A stretch of 64,000 bases of DNA from Amaranthus tricolor (GCF_026212465.1 NC_080051.1:20201446-20265445); one strand, 5' to 3'. Shown: positions 49,802-60,299, numbered from the stretch's first letter. The notes: generated by a model not told the origin, from the letters alone. Program-made: numbers and translations.

Positions 49802-50439
49802 TAGGGATGGATATGGGTTGGATTTAGGTCAGGTCTAGTTAGATACAGATTAGGATCCTATTTTTTTTTTATTGGATTATTACACAAACCCATATCCATA
49901 AGGTTTGAAAAATTTAAACTCGGACGCAGTATCGATACAAATTTAAACTTTTTATTGGATTTTTTTAAAAATATATTATACAATTTTCGACAATTTGTAT
50001 AAAATTATTAAACATTTTTACTAGCATGGATCTTCTAATACTTTATATTAATTGAGCGAATAAATTTATGAAGCTCTCCAACGTTCAAGTTTTTATAACG
50101 AAATATTTTATCAAATCTTTTAATTTTTAAAGTATCGATACAACGACCACATTTCAAATTATATGAACCGACAAAGTTCAAAATCATGTAATGCTTAGAA
50201 ATGTAATAAAATTTCAAATCAAACAATCAAATAATACACATGATAGCTAAAAGAAGATGGAAATGGGTCCCATGGGTCGGTTCTGGGTCTCAAATATATG
50301 GATCCGAACACGGAACATAAGATTATGAACCCAAATTTAACCCAGATCTATAAGATCCAAAAATAAGTGAATTTAGATCCTTAAATTAAAATGGGATGAA
50401 ATCTAAATTTTTAGGATCCAAAACCCGTAACCACCGCTA
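49802..50439 (+). mobile_element. hAT-like MITE family copy D (best ends)
   Basis: Flanked by TTTGTGAT (49794-49801) and TTCGTGAT (50440-50447), 7 of 8 bases equal. Inverted ends TAGGGATGGATATGGGTT and, reverse-complemented, TAGCGGTGGTTACGGGTT. 638 bp, no coding capacity. It ends 71 bp before the complete PIF/Harbinger element. Confidence 0.75.
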
Positions 50440-50927
50440 TTCGTGATTGTCAATAACTAAGCTCATATCCTTGAGCACTACTTTAATGGCAATTGGCAAG
50501 TCAACACTAAGGGGGCGTTTGGTTGGGGTTAATAAACAAAGGGAAAGGGAATGGGTAGACCCGATTCCCTTTGTTGTTGTTTGTTTGCCACTCTCAATCA
50601 TACCCTTTCCCCATTTTTAGTTTTGGGATTACCCAAAATTACTGCTTCCTCATTCCCCAACCCCCCTACACTTTTCCATTCCATTCCCCCTTCATTACCC
50701 ATCAGTGACCTTTCCTCTCAAACCCTAATCACACCCGTCCGCCTCCTCCCTCTAGCTTTCCTCTGTTCCTCACGACGGCCGGCCGCCATTGTTCGTAGCT
50801 TTCTTCTCCTCAATCTCGACTTTCCTGCCGCCATTGTCAAATGTAAGTTATATCTTCTACTATTGCTGATTTGAATCTCTTTTCTCTTCTAATACTGTCG
50901 CCATTGTTCGATTTCAGTGGCCATTGT

Positions 50928-51030
50928 TCGACTTTCCTCACGACTGCTTTGTTCGACTTTCCTGACGACTGCTTTGTTCGACTTTCCTCACGACTGATTT
51001 CTTCGACTTTCCTCACGAATGCTTCATCTT
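50928..51030 (+). repeat. 27-bp tandem repeat in the Harbinger leader
   Basis: About four copies of TTCGACTTTCCTCACGACTG with small changes. Protein-like frames on both strands here come from the repeat. Confidence 0.8.
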
Positions 51031-51646
51031 CATCTCGATTAGCCAAATTGTTATTGCTTCAATTCGCTTGACTGCTTCATCTTGAAGGATTCAATTTGAC
51101 TGCTTCAATTCGCAGGTAAACCCACTGATTTGCTTTCCTTATTAACCAAATTCTTGTTTGTTCATTTCGATTAGCCAATTTCTTGTTGCTTATTTTCTTG
51201 TTGCTGCTATTTGTTGTTGATGCCATTTCTTGTTGCTTCAAAGAAAGGGTAATTTTGTGGGTATATTGCTTGTAACTGTAGGATAGTTTATGGATGCAGT
51301 ATGTGTTGGGTAATTTTATGGGTATATTTCCATTTTGCTATTGATGTTCTTGATGTTCTTGATGGAGTATAATGTCAGGGCTGTTGCTTCATCTGGGCAG
51401 CTTCATGGAGCAATTCCATGTTTAGAATAAGGTGCTTTCCAATTTGTGTAATTGAGTTGAAGTTCTTGTACATAGCTTGATGGAGTATATTTCCATGTTT
51501 GGATTAATTGTAATTGAGTTGAAGTTCTTCTACATAGTTTTGTTGCTTGATTGTATTTTGATGGGTAAATATCGCCTTTTTGCCTTTTTTGGGTTGTTCT
51601 ACATAGTTGTTATTGATGTTCTTATTGATGTTCATTTCTACAGAAA

Positions 51647-53056
51647 ATGGCTAGCATTGGTACTTCTTTGAAAAGGAAGAGAAATTGGGACTGTATTCGG
51701 TTCATAATTACTATGATTAATTGTGTTGTGTTGCTACATTTGATGTTGTACTCGATGAGAAAAACTATATACGATTCCCATTATGTTAAGCTTGATAAAA
51801 AAAACTAGGAGAAAAATGAGATTGCACAACTTGAATAGAATGATTAGAGAAAGTGACACTTTGTGTAGGAACTATTTTCGTATAAATCGATACACATTTG
51901 GTGTACTTTTAGAGATGGTTAGAGATATTGGTGGATTAAATGAAACAAGAAACACATGTTTGGAAGAGATGGTTGCGGGTTTCTTGTACACATTAGCTCA
52001 CCATAAGAAAAATAGAATGATGGGTGCACATTTTTATAGAAGTGGAGAAACTATTAGTAGACAATTTCATGCTTGTTTGTTAGCAATCTTAAAGTTACAT
52101 GCTATTCTTCTTAAGAAACCAACACCAATACAAGAGGATTGCAACGATGAAAGATGGAAATATTTCAAGGTAAATAAAAACCAACACTTTAATTTGAGAT
52201 AAAATAGAGAGACTATTACATAATTTAAAGTGATATTGTTTGTTTTGTAGAACTCATTAGGTGCCCTTGATGGTACAATGATTCTAGTGAATGTTCCTTG
52301 TGATGATCGATCCAAATATCGGACTAGAAAAGGTACCCTTGCTATGAATGTATTAGGAGTATGTTCACCCGAGATGGAATTTATATATGTCTTACCTGGT
52401 TGGGAGGGGTCGGCACACGATGGTCGGATTCTTCGAGATGCTATTTCTAGGCCTAATGGGTTGAAAGTTCCAAAAGGTAATTTGATTGACGTACTAGATT
52501 TTATTTGAGATTAACTTAGTAAGAGAGTAATATTTTTTTTTTAATTTGTCAAGGTTGTTATTATCTATGTGATGGAGGATATACTAATGGAGAAGGATTC
52601 CTTGCACCCTATAGAGGGCATCTTTATCATCTTAGAGAATGGAATAATGGCCCCCGACAACCCCAAACCGCCGAAGAATATTTCAACTTAAGGCCTGCAA
52701 AAGCTAGAAATGTGATTGAGAGATGCTTTGGATTACTCAAGGGAAGATGGGGGATTCTTAGAAGTCCTTCTTGGTTTAGTTTACAAACACATGGTCGAAT
52801 TGTACTTGCTTGTGCTTTATTACATAATTTGGTAAAGAGATACATGCTTGCAGAATTTGATGATGAGGACTTGTTTGAGGAAAATGATAGTGATGATAAT
52901 GATGGTAATGATAATGATGGTGATGTTAATGAGGAAGATGATGTGGAGTACATAACCTCCATTGCTGTAACCGATCCATGGACGAATTTCCGAAATACAA
53001 TGGCCCAATATATGTTCAATGATTGGAGGGCTAGACAACGCAGACTTACTTTGTGA
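51647..53056 (+). pseudogene. PIF/Harbinger DDE transposase, 3 exons, N-terminal frameshift
   Basis: Nuclease that cuts the element ends. Exon 1 ends at 52169 (TTCAAG|GTAAAT), exon 2 is 52251-52476 and exon 3 is 52554-53056; all in phase. From the ATG at 51783 the protein is 371 residues with catalytic D136 (GALDGT), D211 (YYLCDGGY) and E260 (NVIERCFG). GWEGSAHDGR and GFLAPYRGHLYHL are family landmarks, and the tail is acidic. The typical N-terminus is encoded from ATG 51647 (MASIGTSLKRKRNWDCIRF, directly after acceptor CTACAG) but is one base out of frame: a run of eight A at 51797-51804 would need seven. Either the short form is used, or the gene is broken by one base, or the base is a sequencing error. 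Confidence 0.85.
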
Positions 53057-53228
53057 TGTTATTCATTTTTATTTAAAACCTCCATTTCTTGTATTTGAAT
53101 TTCAGACTTGTATGTTTATTTCTTGTATTGAATATTTGTTGGTTCATTCCATTTTTATATACATGCAATTTTGTTTACTATGATCAGTATAGTTCAATTT
53201 TGTTTATTTGTATTGAATGTTATAGAGG

Positions 53229-54270
53229 ATGGATGAAAGTAGTGCTAGTGGAGGTGGAAGGGGAAAAAACAAACGATTTTGGACTGCCCAAGAAGATAAG
53301 GCTCTTGTGGAAGCCTTGTCAGAGTTAGCTGTTGATCCTCACTGGAGGTGTGAAAATGGATTTAGAAGCGGCTACATGGTTCGCTTAGAGGAGCTCATAG
53401 GTAAGGCTCTTCCTGGTTGTGGTTTGAAGGCTCTGCCACACATTGATTCTCGACTTAAGACACTTGTAGCCAAGTTTAGGGCTATTTCTCAAATGTTAAA
53501 TACAAGTGGATTCGTCTGGGATGATGAAAAAAAAATGATTTCTGTAGATCGGGCTGTTTATGACGAGTATTGCAAGGTATGCCAACCTTTGTACATTTGA
53601 CATTGTTTACTTTGAACAGTATGGTTCAATTATGTTTGAGATTGTTTGATGATGTTGTACATTTGAATGTTTGGTTCAGAATCATCCGAATTGCAAAAAC
53701 CTGTTTGGAGTTTCATTTCCGCACTTTCATGAACTAATGAATGTTTACGGCAAGGATTACGCTACCGGAAAACCAGCTGAAGATTATGTTGAAGCAATAC
53801 AGAATTTGCAAAACGTTGCCCCTCCAGCAGTTACACTTGATTCAAGTGATGATGAGGGAATTGATGCTAGTGGTAATGCCACTCAAACTGTTAGTTCTCC
53901 TCCTGCTAAAAAAATAAAGACTGAAAAAACTTCTAATAAAAGAAGTAAGAGAGGAAATGCTGGTGAAGGTAGTTCTAATGAGTTGGCTAGCTTACAAGCA
54001 TTCATGAAAGACATGAATGTTCATCTTTCAACTATGGCAAATGTGATGGCCCGCACTGATGATCGTGAGCAAAAAGTAGTTGAACAGACTGAGAAAGTGT
54101 TAGAGGAACTACTATCTTTTAATTTAGAAGGTGTAACTCCTAACCAAGTTTTTGAAATGGCTAACATTCTAACCTCACAACCAAACAAGCTCCTCATATT
54201 TTCAAAGTGTCCCGACGCTTTGAAAAGTGATTATGTTAAGAGTCTTCTTGGAGAAAATAGTAATGCTTAG
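53229..54270 (+). CDS. Harbinger Myb/SANT-like DNA-binding protein (ORF1 type), 2 exons
   Basis: In PIF/Harbinger elements a Myb-like partner is needed with the transposase for end binding and nuclear import. Exons 53229-53576 and 53680-54270 (TGCAAG|GTATGC and GGTTCAG|AATCAT) join in phase to 312 residues. Residues 16-110 form the Myb/SANT-like domain (RFWTAQEDKALVEAL, DPHWRCENGFRSGYM, FVWDDEKKMISVD, YDEYCK), followed by NHPNCKNLFGVSFPHF, an acidic SSDDEG patch and a Lys-rich nuclear signal (PAKKIKTEKTSNKRSKRG). It lies 172 bp after the transposase stop in the same direction. In many PIF/Pong elements the order is the reverse. It appears intact. Confidence 0.88.
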
Positions 54271-54653
54271 ATCTAATGTTGTGGTTCCATGAATGATTTT
54301 GAAAAGGACTAGAACACTTTTCGTATGTATTTTGATCTACAAACAAGTCATTATATGTAATTAATCGAGCTACGTTGTTATTATTTAGAGTTATGTTTTT
54401 TCAAAAAATAATTTTTTCAAGTTTATCATATAACAACTACTTATTTTTGGAGAAAATATAAAAGAATTTAAAAAATCAAATTTTGATTCCTTAGCTTGAA
54501 CCAAACAGTCACAAAGGGAATCATTCAGCAGTTCATTCCGTTTCCTGAACACAACCAAACAACTAGGCTAAATTAGGGGAATCCATTCCTTTCTCCTTCA
54601 TTCCCTTTCCTGATTCCATTCCGATTCCCTTGTGCGAACCAAACGGCCCCTAA

Positions 54654-55787
54654 ATTATAATGGAAGTTAGCGTCGTGCATGCATGTGCGCCGGCGCAATT
54701 GTCGAAGTACTTTCATATTAGTTATACCAAATTAAATTTTGCAGTATTTATTATTCTTTGTTAATTTACATATTTTGGTTATTATATGAGAAAAAAAAAT
54801 TATGTGGGATGTTGTTTTATACGTCACGTCGCATATTTTCATAATATCAAATTTTTATAATTTTTAATCACGTATAACTTTAAATATAGATGATCCGATA
54901 AATACATTGGATTATACAGAAATATGTTTGATGCAAGTTTTTTTAAAAAGTTAGCAAACAGTAGACAGCCTTCTTTCGTGCACCTTGTTTGTCGGAAAAA
55001 CACTTTGATGTATGTATTGCTGTAGCATTTTATGTTGCGTTAATTGAATATAAATACAAGGGTTAGTTTAGAAAGTAATAAAATTATTTTTATGTGTCTC
55101 TATTTTATAGGTAGACCTTTAAATTTTCATTTTATTTTTTTATTTTGTATAATTTAATGTTATGTATTTTAATTTTTTTTGATTATTTGTAAATAATCAT
55201 TATTGTTTAGAGCTTTCTATAAATACTTCTACTACAAGCTAAGGTTTTGTTTTTTATTTTGAATACTTTTAAGTTCTAACCAAATATCTAATTTTCATTT
55301 GTAGTTGAGAAATAGTCAAAAGGACCTATGGATCACAAAGAATATGTGAGTAAGAAAAAGTAAGAAAAATGTGCTAATTTAAAATACCGACAATTATATA
55401 AATAGTTATATCTTGTTAGAGTATAAATTAATCAAAACGTAAAACTATCAAATAATGAAATGAGACCTCTAATATATAGAAGGTCTTAGTAAATAATAGT
55501 TATTTGTGAGGTTAACAAACTATCTTTATGTAGTAGGGGATTTGATAGGGTGAAAGTGCTATTATTTTAAATTATCTTTTTTAATTTTGTTTATTTTTTT
55601 AACATTTCTTCATTTTTTTATGCGGATTTACAAATTACGGTGATTCATTAGTAATTTTTGGAATTTTTGTTAAACATATGTGAACAATGGGTGCCAAATG
55701 AAATAGCACATTTGAGTAGACTATGAGGTAACATGTTTTATTTTGAACTATCAAAGAAAAGACAAATTAAGCCAGAGATGAAAATAA
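54654..55787. other. No gene recognised
   Basis: AT-rich DNA between the Harbinger and the Mutator-like element. Frames are short and without domains. Confidence 0.5.
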
Positions 55788-56160
55788 TTTTAAAAAGAGA
55801 AAATTATTTAAAACTATCTTTTTTATACACTAGTTTGCAAAAAACTACCTTATATAAATTTTTTTGCAAAAAACTACCTTATATAATACATTTCTTTGCG
55901 AAAGACTACCTTTTAACGTTTTCTTAGGGTTTGACCGTTGAAAGTAACGGTTGACCATCACGTGCAAGTCACGTGATGTTTTAACCCTTTTAAACCCTTC
56001 TTCTTCTGCTTTCTTCAATCCCTAATTCATGAGCTGCTGATTTTTTCTTCGAAAACCCAAATTCATTGTTCTTCTTTCTCGTTTCTCCCTTCTTTCTTTC
56101 TCCTTGATTTCGAATCAGTAAGTCAGTAAAGGAAGCCAATTTTTTTGCAATTAATTTGGA

Positions 56161-56598
56161 ATGTCTTCTTCTTCTTGTAGCGAAAATTCGAAATCTGAAA
56201 ATTGTGGCTGTGGAGTTCCCTTTGCAAGGAGGGTTTCTTGGACCAAGGAAAATCCCGGAAGAAGGTTCAAGACTTGCGTATTTTATGATCCTGAAACAAA
56301 TTGGAGGGGATGCAAAAAGTTTAAATGGGTTGATCAACCTGAAATGACTGTTTGGCAAAGAGAAGTCACTAACAAACTTGTGGAGGAGAAGCGACAATTG
56401 GCAACCGAAATAAGGGTTTTGACATCAAGGATTTGTTGCTTGGAACATGAAAAGGAACAAGCATTTTCAGAAATTAAAATGATTAAGAAGAGATGGTTGA
56501 ATGAGAGGGAGCATGGAAATCAGATTAAAAGCTTTGTATTAGGGTTTTTGTTTTGTTTTCTGTTGGTGTTTCTTGTATTAATCAAGGGTACTAATTGA
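56161..56598 (+). CDS. GRF-type zinc finger, coiled coil and C-terminal membrane anchor protein
   Basis: 145 residues, intronless. A GRF zinc finger at 15-56 has ligands and core C15-x-C17-G, R35-F36, C39, C51 and F54-x-W56. Residues 63-118 are Glu/Lys/Arg-rich and likely coiled coil. Residues 123-141 are a hydrophobic helix (FVLGFLFCFLLVFLVL) ending in a short IKGTN tail, so it is probably tail-anchored with the finger in the cytosol. GRF fingers bind single-stranded nucleic acid in other proteins; in plants many small GRF/TM proteins are encoded in or near transposons. Here the gene lies wholly inside a MULE, 174 bp after the left inverted repeat. Function unknown. TGA ends it, and a solo LTR sits about 50 bp downstream. 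Confidence 0.75.
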   Translation: MSSSSCSENSKSENCGCGVPFARRVSWTKENPGRRFKTCVFYDPETNWRGCKKFKWVDQPEMTVWQREVTNKLVEEKRQLATEIRVLTSRICCLEHEKEQAFSEIKMIKKRWLNEREHGNQIKSFVLGFLFCFLLVFLVLIKGTN

Positions 56599-56646
56599 AG
56601 TTTAGGACCTAGTTAAGAGTAATTGTAACATGGATTTGGATATTGT

Positions 56647-58085
56647 TGATAGGTCGTTTTACTACCAAAAATAATTCCTAATTCACCTAACTAGTATAGT
56701 TGGGAAAGTAGGGTCGAACCACTGTGGAAGGACAAATAAAGTCACAATTTGAACCAAGTTCACTATTGCTAACAATCAAATGTTGGATTTTTGTTTATCT
56801 AAGTAGAACGTAAAAACAAGAGATGAATAAAATTCAATAATTAAAAACCTAGGGCTAAAAGGATTCACTATGCATCGATCATGATTCATGAACAACAATT
56901 GGGATAGGAATGAATATAGGCGAAGGAAGATGTTGCTCTCGCAAACAAATTCGACAATCAAACAATAAAACAAGCTATCGCGATTAAAGCTTAATTGTTC
57001 AAAGAAGGAAATCGTTCACTCAAACTCGCAACTCTCGCTTATAGAATTGAGCGAATAAAACTTGCAAATTGGCCAAACATGCAATCAATACAAATCCCAT
57101 CAATTGAAACGCCTAGACAAACCAAATTTAAATCCTAAAATCAAAAAAGAATCATGACCTTTTGCATAGTTTCACCAAGCCCTAGAAATAAAACTACTCA
57201 CTAAGCATATTAAAACTAACAAGAGATTCAACAATTAAATTCATGGAGAAAATCAAATTCAAATTTAATGGAGAAACAAACATTCAAAGATAACAATGAT
57301 AAACAAGAACAAGAGATTAGAATTGAAACTAATACCTTCAATATAATTAAAATTACAATGTTCAAGTGTTGATTAACAATCCCCCATGGCAAGTAATATA
57401 AGAAATCTCTTCAATATCAAACCCTCAAAACAGAGAAAAAAACTGTCTCAAAAATTCTTCTCAAAAGCTATTTATATCCCCCTTAAAAGAGATCGGAGGA
57501 TATGGGAAGTTACAAAAAAAAATAACTGCTTGACCCGGCCGGGTATGTGGAAACCCGCCCGGGTACGCAGCAAAGCATTTTAATCTTCAATGGAAGCCTG
57601 GCCGGGTATGTGGAAACCCACCCGGGTATGAGAGTCTCCCCCGGCCGGGTATGTGGAAACCCGCCCGGGTATGAGAGGCTCACCCGGCCGGGTATGTGGA
57701 AACCCGGCCGGGTGCGTGTGGCAACTTTTTCCTCCAAATAGCGTCTTCAAATTCTTCTAAGTATCAAGTGCAAACCCGGTCGGGTATGTGGAAACCCACC
57801 CGGGTATGAGAGGCTCACCCGGCCGGGTATGAGGAAACCCACCCGGGTATGAGACCTGGTCAGCACAAAAATGACCTTTGAGTAGCTTATGACCTTCCAA
57901 CTTGCAAATCTCGCTCCAAGAGTCGACTCCTAGTATAATTAGAGCTTTGTACCTACAAAATAGATAAGAAACAAACACTCCAACCAAGCATAAAAACCAA
58001 TAGAAAATTGAGCAAAATACGCGAGAAATGCTATGAAAATACAATGGGGGCATGGTAGAAAATAATGTATAAAATACACACATCA
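56647..58085 (-). repeat. Ty3/gypsy-type solo LTR nested in the MULE
   Basis: Flanked by ATTGT on both sides (56642-56646 and 58086-58090). Ends TGAT...ATCA. On the minus strand: TGATGTGTGTATTTTATAC start, U3 with the GC palindrome array, TATA box TATAAATA (complement of 57469-57476), then an R/U5 that ends GTGGTTCGACCC ... AAAACGACCTATCA, as in Tat/Athila-type LTRs. 1,439 bp. No internal region remains. Confidence 0.8.
57534..57856. repeat. GC-rich CCCGGCCGGG palindrome array
   Basis: About eleven copies of CCCGGCCGGGTATGTGGAAA and CGCCCGGGTATGAGAGGCTC alternate in two blocks (57534-57715 and 57774-57856), in otherwise AT-rich DNA. It is in the U3 part of the nested solo LTR, just upstream of its TATA box. 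Short frames through it are Pro/Gly/Arg-rich noise. Confidence 0.9.
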
Positions 58086-59116
58086 ATTGTAACATGATCA
58101 TGTTGAATGAATGAATTAAGTTTTATTTTTTCCACTACATTTCTTTGCAGGTATTGTGTTCTGCTTGCTGTGTATGATCTGTTTGGTGTGTATGATATTG
58201 TGTATGAGCTGGTATGTTTGCTGTTTTTGGTATGTTTGTTGTGTATCATGATGGATTTGTTGCTTGGAACTTGTGTCTCTTGTTTTGGTATGTTTGCTGT
58301 GTTTGAAGCACCCAAACATAAAATGTGTTTGCTGTGTTTGCTGTAAACACATTTTCAGCACTGATTCAAGACAATGCAACTTGCACCAATGCTTGCTGCA
58401 TTCATGAACTGATTTCAATATAACTTCATGGAATTCAATATAAAAAACCGCAGCCAAAACGAAGCAGATTTGAAGAAGGAATTCAATTTTAAAGATAAAA
58501 AAAACAATGAAGAAAAGAACCGTAATTGAGTAGTACTACATACCTCTAAATGTTAGAAGCTTCACCAACAAGATGTCGCAAGGAACAGAGCAGCGAATTC
58601 AAGAACTTAGAGAGATGATTTTTTCGATTGAAGAAGGAAGGAGAAGCGTTTAGTTTCAATTTTGGAATGAAATCGCAGAAATGAAGAAGAAGGAAAGGCT
58701 TAAAACATCACGTGACTTGCACGTGATGGTCAACCGTTACTTTCAACGGTCAAACCCTAAGAAAACGTTAAAGGGTAGTCTTTCGCAAAGAAATGTATTA
58801 TATAAGGTAGTTTTTTACAAAAAAATTTATATAAGGTAGTTTTTTGCAAACTAGTGTATAGAAAAGGTAGTTTTAAATAATTTTCTCTTTTAAAAATAAG
58901 TTTATAGCAAGCTTAGATAAAAGTCGTCAAAAAATAACCACTTTTCCTTTTAACCAACATTGATCATTGTTTGACACAATAACCACCTATGCGAGATTCA
59001 TGCATTATTTTTGAGAGGAATGACTTTTGAACATGTAGGCATTTGATTATGTTTGTTTGAGGTTTGATTTAAAATTAAAATATCTAATTATTTAAGAGTT
59101 AGTTATTTTAGTTAGG

Positions 59117-59303
59117 TGTTAGAAATTTAGAAGTTAGTAAAATTATGTTTACTTATTTTCCAGAGTTAGTTTTCTACGATTAAGATAGTTTTTTTATGAT
59201 TTTGTAAGCTATAAATAGACTAGTTTTTTAGTTAAGCAATATAGTAGTTTTAAGTTTAACATTTACCACTCTACCGTACTTGTTTTCTTTAATATTTCCA
59301 ACA
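59117..59303 (+). repeat. Small copia-like LTR, 187 bp
   Basis: TGTTAGAAATTTAG to TATTTCCAACA with a TATA box (CTATAAATAGAC, about 59210-59221). The 5-bp flanks do not match. It could be a TRIM-type LTR. Confidence 0.4.
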
Positions 59304-59344
59304 ATGATTAGCCAATGGAATTTGATGGTTTAGTGTGCGACTAA

Positions 59345-59586
59345 TAGACAGGTAAAAGGTAAAGGACCATCTCAATATCTCACACAAGGCAGGATCTGGG
59401 TGACGGGTTTTTCTTTTTCTTGAAAGAGATGGACATACCATACCCGGTACCTCCAATGAGGGAGTAAAGAGGGATACGCGTAATCAAGAAATCCCCAGCT
59501 AGTACCTACGCCCGGTAGGGGTCGAATCCCAAATCTTCTTCTCTACATGCAGATGCTCTATCCATTGAGCCACGAGCGCTTTTAGC
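59345..59586 (-). mobile_element. tRNA-Arg-derived SINE
   Basis: Flanked by a perfect 13-bp duplication, AGTGTGCGACTAA (59332-59344 and 59587-59599). On the minus strand the head from 59579 is tRNA-like: GCGCTCGTGGCTCAATGGAT (box A) and GATTCGACCCCTACCGGGCG (box B region), close to plant tRNA-Arg. A tRNA-unrelated body follows and ends GGTCCTTTACCTTTTACCTG. The anticodon arm is degenerate, so it is not a working tRNA. Confidence 0.8.
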
Positions 59587-59599
59587 AGTGTGCGACTAA

Positions 59600-60002
59600 A
59601 AGCGTAGCAATTACGTCACAAAACTTGTCACAGCAGATTTCCCACTACTATTCCTGTTGTACCTCATTAGTTGGATGCATAGTAGTGACTAGTGAGCGTA
59701 TTTTATATCATGGCTCTTTCTCTTACAGGTTCCCCCCAAAGTTGCGTCTAGGAGGTGATGCGAAGGACTGTAGAATTATATTTGCGTACAGTTGTAAAAT
59801 CTTGACATCTTAAGTTTAATCATTTATGTTGTATACTTAGCGCAACAATGTGGGTATACTTTCAAATCTATTTTTAAGTTTATTCTAAAGTTTTTTGGGA
59901 TGTTCTATAAGTAATATTTAGATTTTAAATTCTCGTGTATGTGGTATTTTAGATACACTAATGTTTTTGCTTGTTTGGTATATGTTGAATTTTCATCCTG
60001 CA
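59600..60002. other. No gene recognised
   Basis: A 62-codon frame at 59625-59813 has no domain. Composition is slightly less AT-rich near 59720-59780. Confidence 0.4.
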
Positions 60003-60120
60003 TTAAGCATGAACAAGGCTTTCTGCTTTGAGGTATGCCATTGCATCAACTCTACATTCCAAGTATCTTTGGTCAGAAATGTCAAGGATTTCAAAGTCTT
60101 TGTTTGCAATTCTTCCATTG
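60003..60120 (-). pseudogene. Copia gag fragment
   Basis: On the minus strand a 38-codon stretch reads NKDFEILDISDQRYLECRVD followed by AMAYLKAESLVHA and a stop. It resembles the ILDISGKNYLSW..DAEIHL part of copia gag proteins. No further gag or pol is found. Identification is by eye. Confidence 0.4.
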
Positions 60121-60299
60121 TTCAGATTACAAACTAATTTTATGAGAGTTAGTAAAATAAACGAGAAATATTTGTGCATAAGTTATAATATTGTAATCTT
60201 TAGAAATAGTTATACATCTCAATGCAAGCCAAAGAGGTCTGAGTGTTTCTTATTCGTATTAAAAGATTACAAGTTCAAACGTTCAACAAAACTATAAAA

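Larger units (their letters stand above)
50511..54650 (+). mobile_element. PIF/Harbinger transposon, near complete, with transposase and Myb-like genes
   Basis: TAA duplications at 50508-50510 and 54651-54653. Inverted ends GGGGGCGTTTGGTT and, reverse-complemented, GGGGCCGTTTGGTT (13 of 14). Both subterminal regions carry GGGAAAGGGAATG-like strings. It is 4,140 bp. Order: GC-richer leader with a 27-bp tandem repeat (GACTTTCCTCACGACTGC..., 50928-51030), leader intron ending at CTACAG (51643), transposase gene (51647-53056), Myb-like gene (53229-54270), then about 380 bp of 3' terminus. The well-preserved ends and domains suggest recent activity. Confidence 0.9.
55797..58887 (+). mobile_element. 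Mutator-like element (MULE), non-autonomous, carrying a GRF zinc-finger gene
   Basis: Flanked by the same 9 bp, TTTTAAAAA (55788-55796 and 58888-58896), the MULE signature. Long inverted repeats of about 190 bp (55797-55987 and 58697-58887) start GAGAAAATTATTTAAAACTA. They hold two tandem TTTGCAAAAAACTACCTTATAT-like units and the palindromic CACGTGCAAGTCACGTGATG. Inside lie the GRF gene (56161-56598), a later solo LTR (56647-58085) and a TGTTTGCTGTGT-rich stretch (58150-58345). No transposase is present, so movement would need help in trans. Confidence 0.9.

Noticed and set aside
50551..50874. 107-codon frame at the start of the Harbinger element
   Set aside because: It lies in the terminal repeat and leader, low-complexity Pro/Ser/Leu, and is not part of the known element proteins.
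57534..57856. CRISPR-like array
   Set aside because: The repeats are palindromic with no unique spacers of equal length, inside an LTR of a plant nuclear genome.
58107..58457. Frames on both strands in the TGTTTGCTGTGT-rich part of the MULE
   Set aside because: Short imperfect repeats give long frames on both strands with no domain.
59510..59579. tRNA-Arg gene on the minus strand
   Set aside because: Box A and B regions are good, but the anticodon arm does not pair and the head is inside a SINE with its own target duplication.
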